A stretch of 64,000 nt of DNA from Bryobacterales bacterium (GCA_026713545.1 JAPOOG010000071.1:1-64000), one strand, 5' to 3'. Shown: positions 38,795 through 48,547, counted from the first letter of the stretch. Numbers and translations are program-made. Notes: generated from the sequence alone by a model not told the origin.

Positions 38795-39066
38795 AGAAAC
38801 CTACCTGAGAAAGCGTTCACAGAAACCCTTTCGGAACCTGTTTTGCGCCAGATTCCCTGGGGCCAATGGCCGCCATTGTAGCGATTTCGCATCCAGGTCG
38901 CGCCGAGAACTGCATGAGGATCCGACGGGCACGATTCCTGAACAGTGCCGTCGTGCGAGCCAGATGACCTTTTCCGAAGGCTTTGTTCGAACCGATCGGT
39001 CTGTGTTCTGCGATGGGATGAGGGAACGGTTTGTGCTGTGCCGCCCCGGGCCTGAGTGCGGGGCCG
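38795..39066. other. Intergenic region, no feature recognised
   Basis: No gene, repeat element or clear palindrome is seen between the hydroxyacid dehydrogenase and dipeptidase genes. Confidence 0.35.
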
Positions 39067-40083
39067 CTATCGACCTTCCATCTGATCGGCTGTCAACTCG
39101 TTCAGCAGTGTCTTTCCTGACGAATAGCGGTCCAGGTTTTGGAGAAAGATATCCCAGATTCGGCTAACAAAGAACGGGCTGAGGCTCGACCCCGATATGT
39201 GCGGCGTCATGATCACGTTCGGCATTTTCCAAAGCGGATGTTCGGAGGGCATTGGATATTCGTAGTGGGTGTCGAGCGCCGCGCCTGCGATCCAGCCTTC
39301 CCGCAATGCTTGTAGCAGAGCCGGCTGGCGAATGAGCGGTCCCCGTGCAGGATTGAGCACAAAGGCCGTTCGCGGCAATGTTCGCAGCTCCTGTTGGCCG
39401 ACGATGCCTTCCGTGCTGTGAGTGAGAGGCAGCGTAAGCACCAGAAAATCGAGGTCCGAGAGGAACTTCGTTTGCTCCTCTTTGAGGTAAACCCGGTCCG
39501 GCAACAGCGCTTCCGGGTCACCCGATCCGGGCACGCAGTAGACATCTCCCATGGGACCGATCCCTCGGCGGGAGAGGATATGAACCCTCATTCCCATGGT
39601 CTTCGCCAGACGCGCCGTCTCGCGTCCAATGCCGCCGTAACCCCAAATACCCACGGTCAGGCCGCGGACCTCACGTTGGAATCGAGCCGATTGGTCCCAC
39701 AACCCGGCGCCCTGATTGCGAATCATCTGCCGCAGGTCTCGCGCCAGATTGACCATCATCGCGATGTTCCACTCCGCAATGGGAATGTCGAAGCAGCCCC
39801 GACCATTGCTGGCGCGGACCCCTTTCCCGCTCAGGCCCAGGCCGTACAACTGGTTGCAGCCTGCCGACGTGATCTGGATCCACCGGAGGCTGGCCATCTC
39901 GGAAAAGTTCGCCGGGGGAAACGTGCATGCCAGGATCTCGATCGGCCGAAGCAAGGCCGGGGGCAAGGGGCGGACACGCTCCTCCGGCTCGACGAATTCC
40001 AGGTGCACGTTGGGGATACCCCGCAATCTGGCCCGCGCCGCTTCGTCAACCGGGATATCGACCAGGACGTGGATCATGGGCAT
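39067..40083 (-). CDS. NAD-dependent D-2-hydroxyacid dehydrogenase
   Basis: The 338-residue protein has the two-domain structure of the family, with the nucleotide-binding signature TVGIWGYGGIGRETA near residue 145 and the conserved arginine in VLNPARGPLI near 250. The usual catalytic glutamate region reads ALDTHYEYPMPSEHPLW and the histidine is in MTPHISGSS near 305. It interconverts 2-oxo and 2-hydroxy acids with NAD(P)H. It lies 29 bases downstream of the enolase-superfamily gene, so the two probably act in one sugar-acid pathway. Confidence 0.85.
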   Translation of the reverse strand: MPMIHVLVDIPVDEAARARLRGIPNVHLEFVEPEERVRPLPPALLRPIEILACTFPPANFSEMASLRWIQITSAGCNQLYGLGLSGKGVRASNGRGCFDIPIAEWNIAMMVNLARDLRQMIRNQGAGLWDQSARFQREVRGLTVGIWGYGGIGRETARLAKTMGMRVHILSRRGIGPMGDVYCVPGSGDPEALLPDRVYLKEEQTKFLSDLDFLVLTLPLTHSTEGIVGQQELRTLPRTAFVLNPARGPLIRQPALLQALREGWIAGAALDTHYEYPMPSEHPLWKMPNVIMTPHISGSSLSPFFVSRIWDIFLQNLDRYSSGKTLLNELTADQMEGR

Positions 40084-40112
40084 GCCTCGAGGCGCACGAG
40101 AGCCTCACCGAA

Positions 40113-41342
40113 TCACTCGGTCAGGATCTTGCCGGGAACATCGTTGAACTCTCCGCTGCCTGGCACGAAGGGGTAGCGGTTCTTGATCTCGTCGGTCAAC
40201 ACGATGCCCAGACCCGGTTTGTCAGGCGGTATCGCGGAGCCGTCCTTCATCTGAAAAGAATCGCCGATGACGTCACTGTGCAGGCCGGCGTAGTCGGGTG
40301 CGATCTCGAGGATGCGTGTGTTGGGCGCGGCAAAGCCGCAATGAATGTTCTGCATGAATGCTCCACCGGCACCCCAACTGTGAGTCGCGATCCCGCGGCC
40401 CCGACTGTCGAGCATCGCCGCCACTTTCAGAAAGTCGCCGAGACCTCCGGTGAACGCCCCGTCGGGCTGACCGATATCGAAGCAATCGCGCTCCACGAAG
40501 ACGCGCCACTCATAGGTTCCGGTCAGACATTCGCCTCCGGCAATCGGCACGTGGGTGCCGCGGCACAGTTCGCTGTAGCTCCAGGGGTCGGTGTAGTGCA
40601 GCGGCTCTTCGAAGAAGAACAGATCGTAGGGCTCCACCGCTTTCGCGACGGCCTGAGCGATCCCGAGGTCCCACGTCTTGCCCGCGCTGTTACCCATGTG
40701 TCCGTCGAGCATCACAGTGACTTCTCGGCCCGTGTGCGAGCGAATGAACTCCAGCTTGTCTGCCTCGAAGTCCGCCGCCTCGGCGGCGCCCTCCGGTATG
40801 TAGGTTCCGCTGTCCGGCGAATACCTGCCGGTAGCTATCTTGAGAGCCCGAAAACCCAGCGACTGGTAGTGATCGATCTTGGCGCCCAGGCGATCCTTCG
40901 GATAGTTGCTGGGACCACCGGTCGCATAGCAGAGGACCTTGTCGTGCCGCCGTCCACCCAACAGCTCGTAGACCGGCAACCGGGTCATCTTGCCCTTGAG
41001 GTCCCAAAGAGCCGCCTCGATGCCGTTGATGACGGCGAGGCCCAGACCCACCCGACACCAGAAGTTGCCGCAGTGGTACATCCGGCCCCACAGTTCCGCT
41101 ATGTTGTCAACGCCTTGGCCGACGAGAATCGGTTTGAAGAACTCGACGATCTCCGGGACCACTTCAGGGAAAAAATAGCCTACGTAGGTTTCACCGAGGC
41201 CCACCAGCTCCGTATCGGTGTGAATCTCGACAAACGCGGCGCTGCGGAACTTGCGGCTCTCGCCTACGAAAGGATCGTTGGTGCACGGTCCTGTCAGCAG
41301 GATGGTCTGTACATCAGTGATTTTCACGGTCGGCTCAGTCAA
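40113..41342 (-). CDS. Enolase-superfamily enzyme (mandelate racemase-like)
   Basis: The 409-residue protein matches the mandelate racemase/muconate lactonizing family. It has a capping domain at the N-terminus, metal ligands in VMLDGHMGNS near residue 210, DLFFFEEPLHYTD near 240 and PIAGGECLTG near 268, and HSWGAGGAF near 322 with a catalytic histidine. The DGHMG and HSW motifs resemble galactonate and related sugar-acid dehydratases, but the exact substrate cannot be read from sequence. It forms a minus-strand pair with the hydroxyacid dehydrogenase. Confidence 0.87.
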   Translation of the reverse strand: MTEPTVKITDVQTILLTGPCTNDPFVGESRKFRSAAFVEIHTDTELVGLGETYVGYFFPEVVPEIVEFFKPILVGQGVDNIAELWGRMYHCGNFWCRVGLGLAVINGIEAALWDLKGKMTRLPVYELLGGRRHDKVLCYATGGPSNYPKDRLGAKIDHYQSLGFRALKIATGRYSPDSGTYIPEGAAEAADFEADKLEFIRSHTGREVTVMLDGHMGNSAGKTWDLGIAQAVAKAVEPYDLFFFEEPLHYTDPWSYSELCRGTHVPIAGGECLTGTYEWRVFVERDCFDIGQPDGAFTGGLGDFLKVAAMLDSRGRGIATHSWGAGGAFMQNIHCGFAAPNTRILEIAPDYAGLHSDVIGDSFQMKDGSAIPPDKPGLGIVLTDEIKNRYPFVPGSGEFNDVPGKILTE

Positions 41343-41698
41343 TCAAGGTCCCGTCGGGGACGAAATTCCGTTCAGAGAAGTCCCGGTCGGGCTCCGCCCT
41401 GCCCCTGCCGCTTCGGACGGCGGCAGACGGCCGTTCCGCAACAGCGGCAAGCCGGCGAAATCGGCCGAGACCCAGTATATCCCAGCCTGAATTTCGCACC
41501 ACTTGGCAAGAAGAAGTGTCTGTGATGACCCTCAGGACGAGGCGCGACCTTAGGGACGCAGTTGCACCAGACTCCTGCAGCGAGCGCGGAATGCAAGCGC
41601 GACGGTGTCGTGGAGGTCAGTTCGAAATCACATCACCTATGCAAGCGAGCCACTGGAGATGCTGAAAACGGCTTTCCCCCCGGTCCATAATCCCCGCT
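41343..41698. other. Intergenic region with decayed repeat
   Basis: No gene is recognised here. The middle (41484-41549) is an inverted fragment of the 180-bp element; the remainder shows nothing I can name. Confidence 0.45.
41484..41549 (-). mobile_element. Decayed fragment of 180-bp element, reverse orientation
   Basis: Read on plus, AGCCTGAATTTCGCACCAC followed by a region ending CAGGACGAGGCGCGAC matches the inverse of the element's right third (GTCGCGCCTCGTCCTG through the right end), with several substitutions. It is the only clearly reversed copy. Confidence 0.55.
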
Positions 41699-42097
41699 CT
41701 ACAAGAGCAGCACGTCGGACAATAAGGCCATCATGCGGTCCAACGTCAGGATTTCCAGGCCGGCGCGGGAGTGCTCATCTGCGATGAGGCGGTCAAACAG
41801 ACCGGGGCTCTTGGAAGTCTCCAGGGCTGAAAAGACCGCATGCCCGTTCAGAGGGGAGACCAGCCCGCTACGCAGCACCTCCAGCAATCCTGCGCGGGCG
41901 TCGGCCTTGGATACGCCATAGTGATGCTGAACGGCGATATAGGCTTCCCCGATGACCTGGTTCGAGGCAAAAACTTCGGAGCCATCCTCTTCGACCAATG
42001 TGCTCAGCTTTCTCACGCAATACGCGAAGTCCGCAGTGGGATCGCCGGTCAACAACCGCACGAGAACTGACGTATCAATCCCGAAGCGCCGGGTCAT
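41699..42097 (-). CDS. vapC: PIN-domain toxin (VapC family), second module
   Basis: From the ATG at 42097 the 132-residue protein starts MTRRFGIDTSVLVRLLTGD with the catalytic aspartate at residue 8. It has a conserved glutamate in NQVIGEAYIAVQHH and the late acidic motif in FDRLIADEHSRAG. The length is normal. The start lies 23 bases inside the antitoxin gene, so translation is coupled. The longer frame to 42139 has no added family features. Confidence 0.87.
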   Translation of the reverse strand: MTRRFGIDTSVLVRLLTGDPTADFAYCVRKLSTLVEEDGSEVFASNQVIGEAYIAVQHHYGVSKADARAGLLEVLRSGLVSPLNGHAVFSALETSKSPGLFDRLIADEHSRAGLEILTLDRMMALLSDVLLL

Positions 42098-42317
42098 GGG
42101 ACTGATCACGGAAGGATTCGAGATCGAAAGGGCCGCCATCCCTCCGAATCTTGCCGCTCAAGGGCGCCAAGCGGGAAGGGTTGATTTGCCGAGGCCGCAA
42201 GGTGAAGCCGTCGGGGCCTTCTTCGAGTTCGAGTTGGTCACCGGGCCGCACCCCCAGCGCGTTCAACACGCGTGCCGGAAAGGTGACCTGACGCTTTGAA
42301 GTAATCGTAACGATCAT
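42075..42317 (-). CDS. vapB: AbrB/SpoVT-type antitoxin
   Basis: The 80-residue protein starts MIVTITSKRQVTFPARVLNA, the swapped-hairpin AbrB DNA-binding fold, followed by GVRPGDQLELEEGPDGFTLR. The C-terminal tail (GPFDLESFRDQSHDPALRD) would bind the PIN toxin. The ATG at 42317 is preceded by AAGGAGG, which fixes the start. A good promoter lies just upstream. Confidence 0.88.
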   Translation of the reverse strand: MIVTITSKRQVTFPARVLNALGVRPGDQLELEEGPDGFTLRPRQINPSRLAPLSGKIRRDGGPFDLESFRDQSHDPALRD

Positions 42318-42336
42318 GGCTGGCCTCCTTACCAAT

Positions 42337-42365
42337 AAAATAAATAGGTAAGGTATAGAGGTCAA
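42337..42365 (-). promoter_or_regulatory. Promoter of the VapBC module
   Basis: On the minus strand TTGACC (42360-42365) and TATTTT (42337-42342) are separated by 17 bases. The local AT-richness contrasts with the surroundings, and the -10 is about 20 bases before the antitoxin ATG. The antitoxin probably binds here to repress its own operon. Confidence 0.6.
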
Positions 42366-42619
42366 GCATGGGGCCAACCGTTCGAGCGATTCAAATCAGG
42401 ACAGTAAGCAGAAACTTGTAATCGTATCCGGCAGCTCCTGCCAGTGGATCGTAAGTACACAGAGCCTGCGAGCCCCTGGCGCCAAGAGGGGTTGCCGACT
42501 TCGCAGAAAGACCGGAGAGCGAAGTCAGTGCCATTCGAGGGCCACGACCGGATTGCTTTCACCAACAAGCGCAACGTTTGGAGCGGCTCCGCCAGTTGAC
42601 AGCCCTGCCTGAACCCGAC

Positions 42620-43846
42620 TCAGGGGATCTTGTCGTAGTCACCGGCTTCGTTCCACAGAGGGAAGGCGAGTCCGTCTTCATCGAATACGATCTCACCGTT
42701 GCGGACGGTGAGGACACAGCGCACGCGCTTGGTCGCCATGAGTTTTTTCTGCCAGGCATCTTTGAGGGGGAAGACCCCCTCCTCGTATTTCAACACGGCA
42801 ATGTCGGCCGCTTTGCCGTGTCCCAACGTGCCCAGCTCGGGGAACCGTTGAATCGCTTTGGCGGGACTCACCGTGGACCGTGTGATCGCATCCTGCAAGC
42901 CCATGCCCAGGTTCATGAGCTTCGAGATGCAGTTGGGCATATCCGATTGCGTTGTAAAAATACTTTGGCCATGAAGGTCGGTGCTTATGGTGTCGGGCGG
43001 GAAGCCTTGCGCCATTGCTTTGCTGGCGACGGGCCACAGGAAGCTGCCGGCGCCGTGGCCCATGTCGAACAGAACGCCGCGTTTCCGGGCCTGCAGCATG
43101 TAGGGCTGGACCTTTCCCGAGAAGCGGCTGATCACTTCCACTTGCCTGTCGTTGTAGAAATGCGTGTGCATGTCGCCTGGGCGCAGGATGTCGAGCAGCT
43201 TGGTTCTCGTATCGCGGTCGTATTTGGTCAGGATGTGGTTGTCGAGAATGACGGGCGTGCCGGACAATCGTCCCGCCTCCACGGCCCGGCGCACCGAAAC
43301 CCAACCCATACCACCGAAGTGGGCATTCTTGATGCCGACAATCAAATCCGGGTACTGCAGGATCTTGGCGGCAGTCTTGTCCGGCTCCATGTCCGCGACG
43401 TTATCCTCGTCGTGCATTCCGCCGCCGACGATGTTGATGAAGGTCAGAACGCGGGTCTTGGCGCGATCGACGATCTTCTCCTTGTACTCGTCGAAGGTCT
43501 TCCAGCCCGGACCGCCGCAATCGACCAGCGTGGTCGTGCCCGTAACCAATGCGGTGTCGTCCGGAAAGAGGCTCACGTCCGGGCCGAAGGTGTGGCCGTG
43601 CAGGTCGATCAGACCGGGCACGACAAAGAGCCCCGACATGTCCACCGTTTTTTTGGCCTGCGCGGAAGGGATGTCAGGAGCGACGGCAGCAATCGCGTTT
43701 CCCGCAACCGCGACGTCTCTGATTCCATCGATCTCGTTGGCGGGATCAATGACGTGTCCTCCCTTGAGCAGGAGGTCATATGTCTGCGCCATAGCCCCGC
43801 CGCACAGCAGGGCAGCCGATAGAAGAAGCTGGAATACAGTTCGCAT
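42620..43846 (-). CDS. Exported deacetylase-type amidohydrolase
   Basis: The 408-residue protein has a signal peptide (MRTVFQLLLSAALLCGGAMA) and the metallo-dependent hydrolase fold of the dihydroorotase/deacetylase group. Motifs are LLLKGGHVIDPANEIDG, then VPGLIDLHGHTFG near residue 75 with the first metal histidines, GDMHTHFYNDRQ near 220, DMGHGAGSF near 260, TISTDLHGQS near 285 with the catalytic aspartate, and GKAADIAVL at the C-terminus. Predicted N-acyl or cyclic amide hydrolysis is a family inference. It starts just after the DUF1501 gene; a TTG at 43858 that overlaps its stop is an alternative start. Confidence 0.85.
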   Translation of the reverse strand: MRTVFQLLLSAALLCGGAMAQTYDLLLKGGHVIDPANEIDGIRDVAVAGNAIAAVAPDIPSAQAKKTVDMSGLFVVPGLIDLHGHTFGPDVSLFPDDTALVTGTTTLVDCGGPGWKTFDEYKEKIVDRAKTRVLTFINIVGGGMHDEDNVADMEPDKTAAKILQYPDLIVGIKNAHFGGMGWVSVRRAVEAGRLSGTPVILDNHILTKYDRDTRTKLLDILRPGDMHTHFYNDRQVEVISRFSGKVQPYMLQARKRGVLFDMGHGAGSFLWPVASKAMAQGFPPDTISTDLHGQSIFTTQSDMPNCISKLMNLGMGLQDAITRSTVSPAKAIQRFPELGTLGHGKAADIAVLKYEEGVFPLKDAWQKKLMATKRVRCVLTVRNGEIVFDEDGLAFPLWNEAGDYDKIP

Positions 43847-43854
43847 AAGCACGA

Positions 43855-45162
43855 TCAACTGAACACCTCTTGGATAACTTGACCATGATCGGTGATGGGC
43901 ACGGGCCGCTTGCCGGCATATAGGACCTTCGCCGGATCAATATTCAGTGCGGCGTGAATGGTAGCGTGCAAGTCAGGCACTTCGATCGCCGGGGTAACAG
44001 CCGTTTTGCCGAGTTCATCGGTTTCTCCGACGACTTGGCCCGTGCGCAGCCCGCCGCCGGCCAGCAAGCAACTGAATGCCAGCGATTGGTGACCCCGTCC
44101 GCCTTGACTGTCGAACTCGGTCGGGCGGCCGAACTCGGTCGATACAACGATCAGGGTGCGGTCGAGCTGCTTGTGTTTCTCGAGATCCTGAATCAAGGCC
44201 GCCAAGCCCCGGTCGAGATCCCGAATGAGCAGATGTTGTTTCAGAATTCCTTGCTGATGAACGTCCCATCCTGAACCGTTGAGGAAGTTCAGGTTGAACG
44301 AGACCTCGACGAAACGCACCCCGGCGCCGACGAGACGGCGCGCCAGCAGGCATCGCTGCCCGAATTCACCTCCGTAGGCCTCGCGCAACGAACTCGACTC
44401 TTCCGCCAGATTGAACACCGACATAAAGCGCTGTCCCGCCATGCGAAAGCCCTGCTCGTTGACATCGATTTGCGATTGGACGGTGGGGTCGGCGGCATGA
44501 TCGCGACGCAACCGGTTGCGCAGCGTTCCCAGAAGCATCTCGCGCCGCTGCTGTCGGCGGCGATCGACATCCGGGGCGCGGGTCAGTCCGCCCGGGCCGG
44601 TTTCGGTCTGCGTCAGGTAGACATAGCCGTGTCCGGCACCCAGGAAGCCGGGGTCGCGCATGATGTTGGGGTACCCCATGACCACGTAGGCCGGCACTTC
44701 GTCCGATTTCGTGCCCAGCTCGTGGGAAACGACCGAGCCGATGGATGGATATTGCAGCGTCCCGCTCGGCTTGCGGCCGGTGTGCATCAAGTTGGAAGCC
44801 GCGCCGTGCGGGCCAACCAGGTCGTGGCTGACCGTCCGCAGGATGACGCAACGGTCCAGGAGATTCGCCGTTCTCGACAGATGCTCGGCGACCCGCACCC
44901 CTTGCACGGCTGTCGGAATCGAATCGTAGTAAGAGCCCGGCATATTGCGCCCGGCGTCACCACGACGCTTGGGATCGAAGGTGTCGATGTGGCCGGCGCC
45001 GCCGCCGAGCCAGATCATGATGCAGGCATCCGCCTTGCCGCCAGGAAGGTGCTCACCCCGGTCAGCACCCGCCGCCGCGATGCTGACTCCCAGACCCATG
45101 CCTGCGCCGGCCATGGCCGTTGTCTTGATCAGATCCCGTCGTGTGCCTTTCCAACTTGTCAT
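43855..45162 (-). CDS. DUF1501 protein, third copy
   Basis: From the ATG at 45162 the 435-residue product has a Tat-type leader (SWKGTRRDLIKTTAMAGAGM) and DUF1501 motifs CIMIWLGGGAGHIDTFDPKR near residue 48, RRLVGAGVRFVEVSFN near 275, and LIVVSTEFGRPTEF near 335. It is the most divergent of the three DUF1501 copies in the window (IWLGGGAGHIDTFDP instead of MQGGPSQHDTFEY). It lies 20 bases after the DUF1553 gene and directly before an amidohydrolase gene. Confidence 0.9.
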   Translation of the reverse strand: MTSWKGTRRDLIKTTAMAGAGMGLGVSIAAAGADRGEHLPGGKADACIMIWLGGGAGHIDTFDPKRRGDAGRNMPGSYYDSIPTAVQGVRVAEHLSRTANLLDRCVILRTVSHDLVGPHGAASNLMHTGRKPSGTLQYPSIGSVVSHELGTKSDEVPAYVVMGYPNIMRDPGFLGAGHGYVYLTQTETGPGGLTRAPDVDRRRQQRREMLLGTLRNRLRRDHAADPTVQSQIDVNEQGFRMAGQRFMSVFNLAEESSSLREAYGGEFGQRCLLARRLVGAGVRFVEVSFNLNFLNGSGWDVHQQGILKQHLLIRDLDRGLAALIQDLEKHKQLDRTLIVVSTEFGRPTEFDSQGGRGHQSLAFSCLLAGGGLRTGQVVGETDELGKTAVTPAIEVPDLHATIHAALNIDPAKVLYAGKRPVPITDHGQVIQEVFS

Positions 45163-45182
45163 GGCGTGGTCCTGTTGTCGAG

Positions 45183-47879
45183 TCAAGGAACGAGCATGAA
45201 CTCCGGTGTGTTCACCAAAGCCCAAATCACGTCCTCGTAGCGTTCACGGAAGGCCGGTTGTAGAGCCTCTGTCGGCACGTCACCCATCCGTACTAGACGT
45301 TCTTCCTGCATGCGGATCAGATTGGACTCCTCGGACATGTGGTTGGCCCAAGAAACTCGTTGATCCGTTTTCTTCGACGGATCGACGTCTGACAGCGTGA
45401 TGCCGTGGACCCTGCGGTCATTGTAAGTGGGCTGCAGGTAGTCCGCGAAGACGTTCGTTTCATCCCTGGTAGGCGGACGAGAAAGGAGCCGCAGACAGGT
45501 CTCGTGGACCAGTTCGTGCAGCGGCCGGTCTTCGAGAGCCAGCCGGGTGAACCCACTGTCGTCGGAGAGCCGCGCGATGCGGGTACCCATCGGGCCGTTC
45601 GCCAGCATGAGCGTTTGCATCGGCGAAGGCCCGTCGTCGCGAACGGTGGCCGGATCCTGGCGCGCCTGACGCCACCCAAAGGTCGTCAGCACGTCTACCA
45701 GGGCCTGAGCCCTCGGCAAGGCCAGGGACGGACGATCACGCTCGTTCGACAACGCCGTCATTTCCCAGGCACGTTGCGGCGTCCCCATATTCACAAACTG
45801 ATTCAGCGGACGGTCACCCAACGGATTTAGATTCAACTCCTCGCAATCGAGACTCTTGCCCGCCGCCACATGGAGCGAATCGACCAACTGCTCGGCGCTC
45901 AACCGTCTACGTACGGGACCGGCGAAAAGGCCGCCCCGCCCATTCTCCGCCGCGGCGGCTGCCGGATCGGGCTTGCGTTGATAGACATGCGACGAAAAGA
46001 TCAGATGAGCGAGGCGTTTGAGGTCGTAGCCGCTTTCGAGAAACCGCCGCGCCAGATACCGCAGCAGTTCGGGCTGCGAGACTTCCGCTTCCGACCAATC
46101 ATGCACCGGCTCCACCAAGCCACGTCCCAGATAGCGCTTCCAGACGCGGTTGACCACGACCTGGGCAAAGCGCTCGTTCTGCGGGTCGACCATCACGCTC
46201 GCTAATCGACGGCGGCTCGCCACCGACGTATGACTCGGCGGTTCGGCGACGACGGAAGCTCCGCTCAGATCCTGGAACGGCCAGTGCGGATCAATCCGCT
46301 CGCCCGGCTTGAGCGAGATCTGAACGAACGGTTTGCGCGCCCCCTCGCGGACCGGAACGGTGCTGGCCTCGGGAAGCTCGATCGGTTCCCCAGCGAGCAA
46401 CGCGGCGGTGCTGAACAGATCCTTCTGTTTGAAGGGATGAAACGGCGCATCGTGGCAGCGGGCGCACGACAACTTCTGTCCGAGAAACGCCTGGGAAAGA
46501 ATGTCGGCCTTCGCAGCCATCGGAGCGTCGTTCAGGCTGGCCATCGCGAAGCCCCGCGGCGCGCCCTTGTAGAGGCTCCCCTCCATTTCAATCAGCTCCG
46601 TCACGATGCGGTCGAACGGCAAATCATCGCTGAACGCCTGATGCAGCCACCATCGAAACGGACCGCTGTTGTTCAAGTCCGGCTTCAGGATGCTGGGATT
46701 CTCGGCCAGAACATCCTGCCAGTAGGGAATCCAGTGGTCGGCCCAGCCTGGATGGTTCAAAAGACGCTCGATGGCTCGCTGTCTTCGCAGCGCGGGCGGG
46801 TCCTCAAGAAAGGCGCGAATCTCATCCGCCGTGGGGATGGCTCCGATCACATCGAGCGACAGCCGGCGCAGAAACGCAAGGTCGTTCGTGAGAGCCAGCG
46901 GCCGGACAGCGGCTTGTTCGAGTTTTGCCTGAACGAACCTGTCGATGTCGTTATGGACCGATTCTTCCGACGAAACCACGGGCACCTCAATCGGAGCACG
47001 GGTTGCGAGCCATGCGCGCACTCGACGATGCCGTTCCGCCCAAGCAGCCTCGACGGAGTCATCGATCGCCCGGCGGCGCCGCCTGTCTCCCTGGATATGG
47101 CGGGCAACACTGTTGGCCTCGTAGGCTTCCCAGCCTGCGTTGGTCAAGAAAGGCGTTTCGGCTCCGCCAAGCAATCGGTCGAGCGAACCATCGCGGGAGT
47201 AGCTCAACGACAATTCCGCCGGATCGGGAATCAGCCCAAAGCCACCGATCAGTGCGACCAGAGTGAAGCGGTGCTCACGGCCATCGAGCTCCACGGTCAG
47301 CAGCGCGTCCTGATGGGGAACACTCGCCGGACGGAGAGGCGGTTTCACGAACTCGGGCGGCGGAGGCAAATCGTCGTTGCTCGAGCGGTTCGGCTTCTGG
47401 CGTTTGGTGGTCGCGAGGACCTTCCCGTCCAGTGCAAAGCGAGCCGCCCCCTTTGATCGAAGCCGGAACCGATAGCTCCCGGCCGGCAGGGCGGCATGCA
47501 TGTCCGCCTTCAGGGCGAACGGCTCGGAGTAATCCAACGGCAGAGCATTTTTCGAGAACTTGGCCGGCAAGCGGGGAAAGCCAAACGCAGACTCGGTGTA
47601 GCGGAATGTCGGGGTCAATCCGGACAGATCGATGTCGCGGGCCTTGTGGTGCACGTATCTCTTGTTCCACCCTGCCTGGGCCTCTTCGGGGGTCGGCGGC
47701 GGAGGAGGGGGCAGATTCTCATAGATCTCGACAACAACAGGTCCCGCTTGTTCCAAGGATGGATCGAGCATGGGTCCCGCGATCAGGACCAGGGGCACGG
47801 CGAGGGAGAGCAACAGTCCACGCCGAACCAACGGAGGCATGCGGTTCAGCGTGCTTTCACCTGGATATTGACAGTCCAT
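45183..47879 (-). CDS. DUF1549/DUF1553 protein lacking the N-terminal heme motif
   Basis: From the ATG at 47879 the product is 898 residues, with a hydrophobic segment near residues 18-36 (LLLSLAVPLVLIAG), then a proline-rich stretch (ENLPPPPPPTPEEAQ) and a beta-rich region (LPAGSYRFRLRSKGAARFAL) instead of the PSCyt1 domain. DUF1549 follows (RRLSLDVIGAIPTADEIRAF), then the single heme-type motif CARCHDAPFHP, then DUF1553 with ERFAQVVVNRVWKRYLGRGL. The PA14-like region and the missing first CxxCH distinguish it from the two other copies. GGGAG-like sequence precedes the chosen ATG. It heads the operon with DUF1501. Confidence 0.87.
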   Translation of the reverse strand: MDCQYPGESTLNRMPPLVRRGLLLSLAVPLVLIAGPMLDPSLEQAGPVVVEIYENLPPPPPPTPEEAQAGWNKRYVHHKARDIDLSGLTPTFRYTESAFGFPRLPAKFSKNALPLDYSEPFALKADMHAALPAGSYRFRLRSKGAARFALDGKVLATTKRQKPNRSSNDDLPPPPEFVKPPLRPASVPHQDALLTVELDGREHRFTLVALIGGFGLIPDPAELSLSYSRDGSLDRLLGGAETPFLTNAGWEAYEANSVARHIQGDRRRRRAIDDSVEAAWAERHRRVRAWLATRAPIEVPVVSSEESVHNDIDRFVQAKLEQAAVRPLALTNDLAFLRRLSLDVIGAIPTADEIRAFLEDPPALRRQRAIERLLNHPGWADHWIPYWQDVLAENPSILKPDLNNSGPFRWWLHQAFSDDLPFDRIVTELIEMEGSLYKGAPRGFAMASLNDAPMAAKADILSQAFLGQKLSCARCHDAPFHPFKQKDLFSTAALLAGEPIELPEASTVPVREGARKPFVQISLKPGERIDPHWPFQDLSGASVVAEPPSHTSVASRRRLASVMVDPQNERFAQVVVNRVWKRYLGRGLVEPVHDWSEAEVSQPELLRYLARRFLESGYDLKRLAHLIFSSHVYQRKPDPAAAAAENGRGGLFAGPVRRRLSAEQLVDSLHVAAGKSLDCEELNLNPLGDRPLNQFVNMGTPQRAWEMTALSNERDRPSLALPRAQALVDVLTTFGWRQARQDPATVRDDGPSPMQTLMLANGPMGTRIARLSDDSGFTRLALEDRPLHELVHETCLRLLSRPPTRDETNVFADYLQPTYNDRRVHGITLSDVDPSKKTDQRVSWANHMSEESNLIRMQEERLVRMGDVPTEALQPAFRERYEDVIWALVNTPEFMLVP

Positions 47880-48430
47880 CAAAGGATCTCCCGGCCGGGT
47901 TGCGGTCACACACCTCCCGACGCCATTCGTAGATATGATGCCCCAACGGGCGGCCGACTTCAACGTGGGCCATGAGATTTCCTTTCCGATGAAGATGCGC
48001 AGCCCGACCACCCGGCGCGGCACTCACCGCGGAGGCATCGGCTCCCGGCAGGCGCTGGCTTGTCAAACACCTTGTCGACGCAATACAGAATGGTCCCCTT
48101 TCTCGGCATGGTTTCATTTGGCGTTGGCCGCAGCGGAACGAGCACGGAGAGCAACCGGAGCTGCTGCCAACGGCTTTCGTCGTGATGCCCACCCAGAACC
48201 GCAGACAGTGCTTGAACACTGGCTCCGGGGCACCCCCACCCCCGGGAAATTGTGGGAAATTCCGGGTAGACAAGCCGTGACTGTGCAACAAGATTGCCGC
48301 GCCATGCCGCGCCATGCCACGCGAACGTGCGCAGGGAAGCAGTAACTGGGCGGCAGGCGCGGCGGTCCGGGCGGCGGTTTTTTTGGTGGTGCGGCCCTTG
48401 CGCGACCACGGGGAACCGAACGGCCATAGA
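47880..48430. other. Intergenic region, no gene recognised
   Basis: Reading frames on both strands here show no family features and overlap one another, as expected of high-GC DNA. This region must contain the promoter of the minus-strand DUF1553 operon. I see no clear promoter. Confidence 0.35.
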
Positions 48431-48547
48431 GGCTGTGATTCGTGTCTTGTGTCTCGTGACCTTCACGCACTTCGCCCCCCCCACGTTGTGAGACATGCCC
48501 GCAAGGATTCGTGCCTCGCTATCGTCATGCTACGCCGGCCGGGGTTG

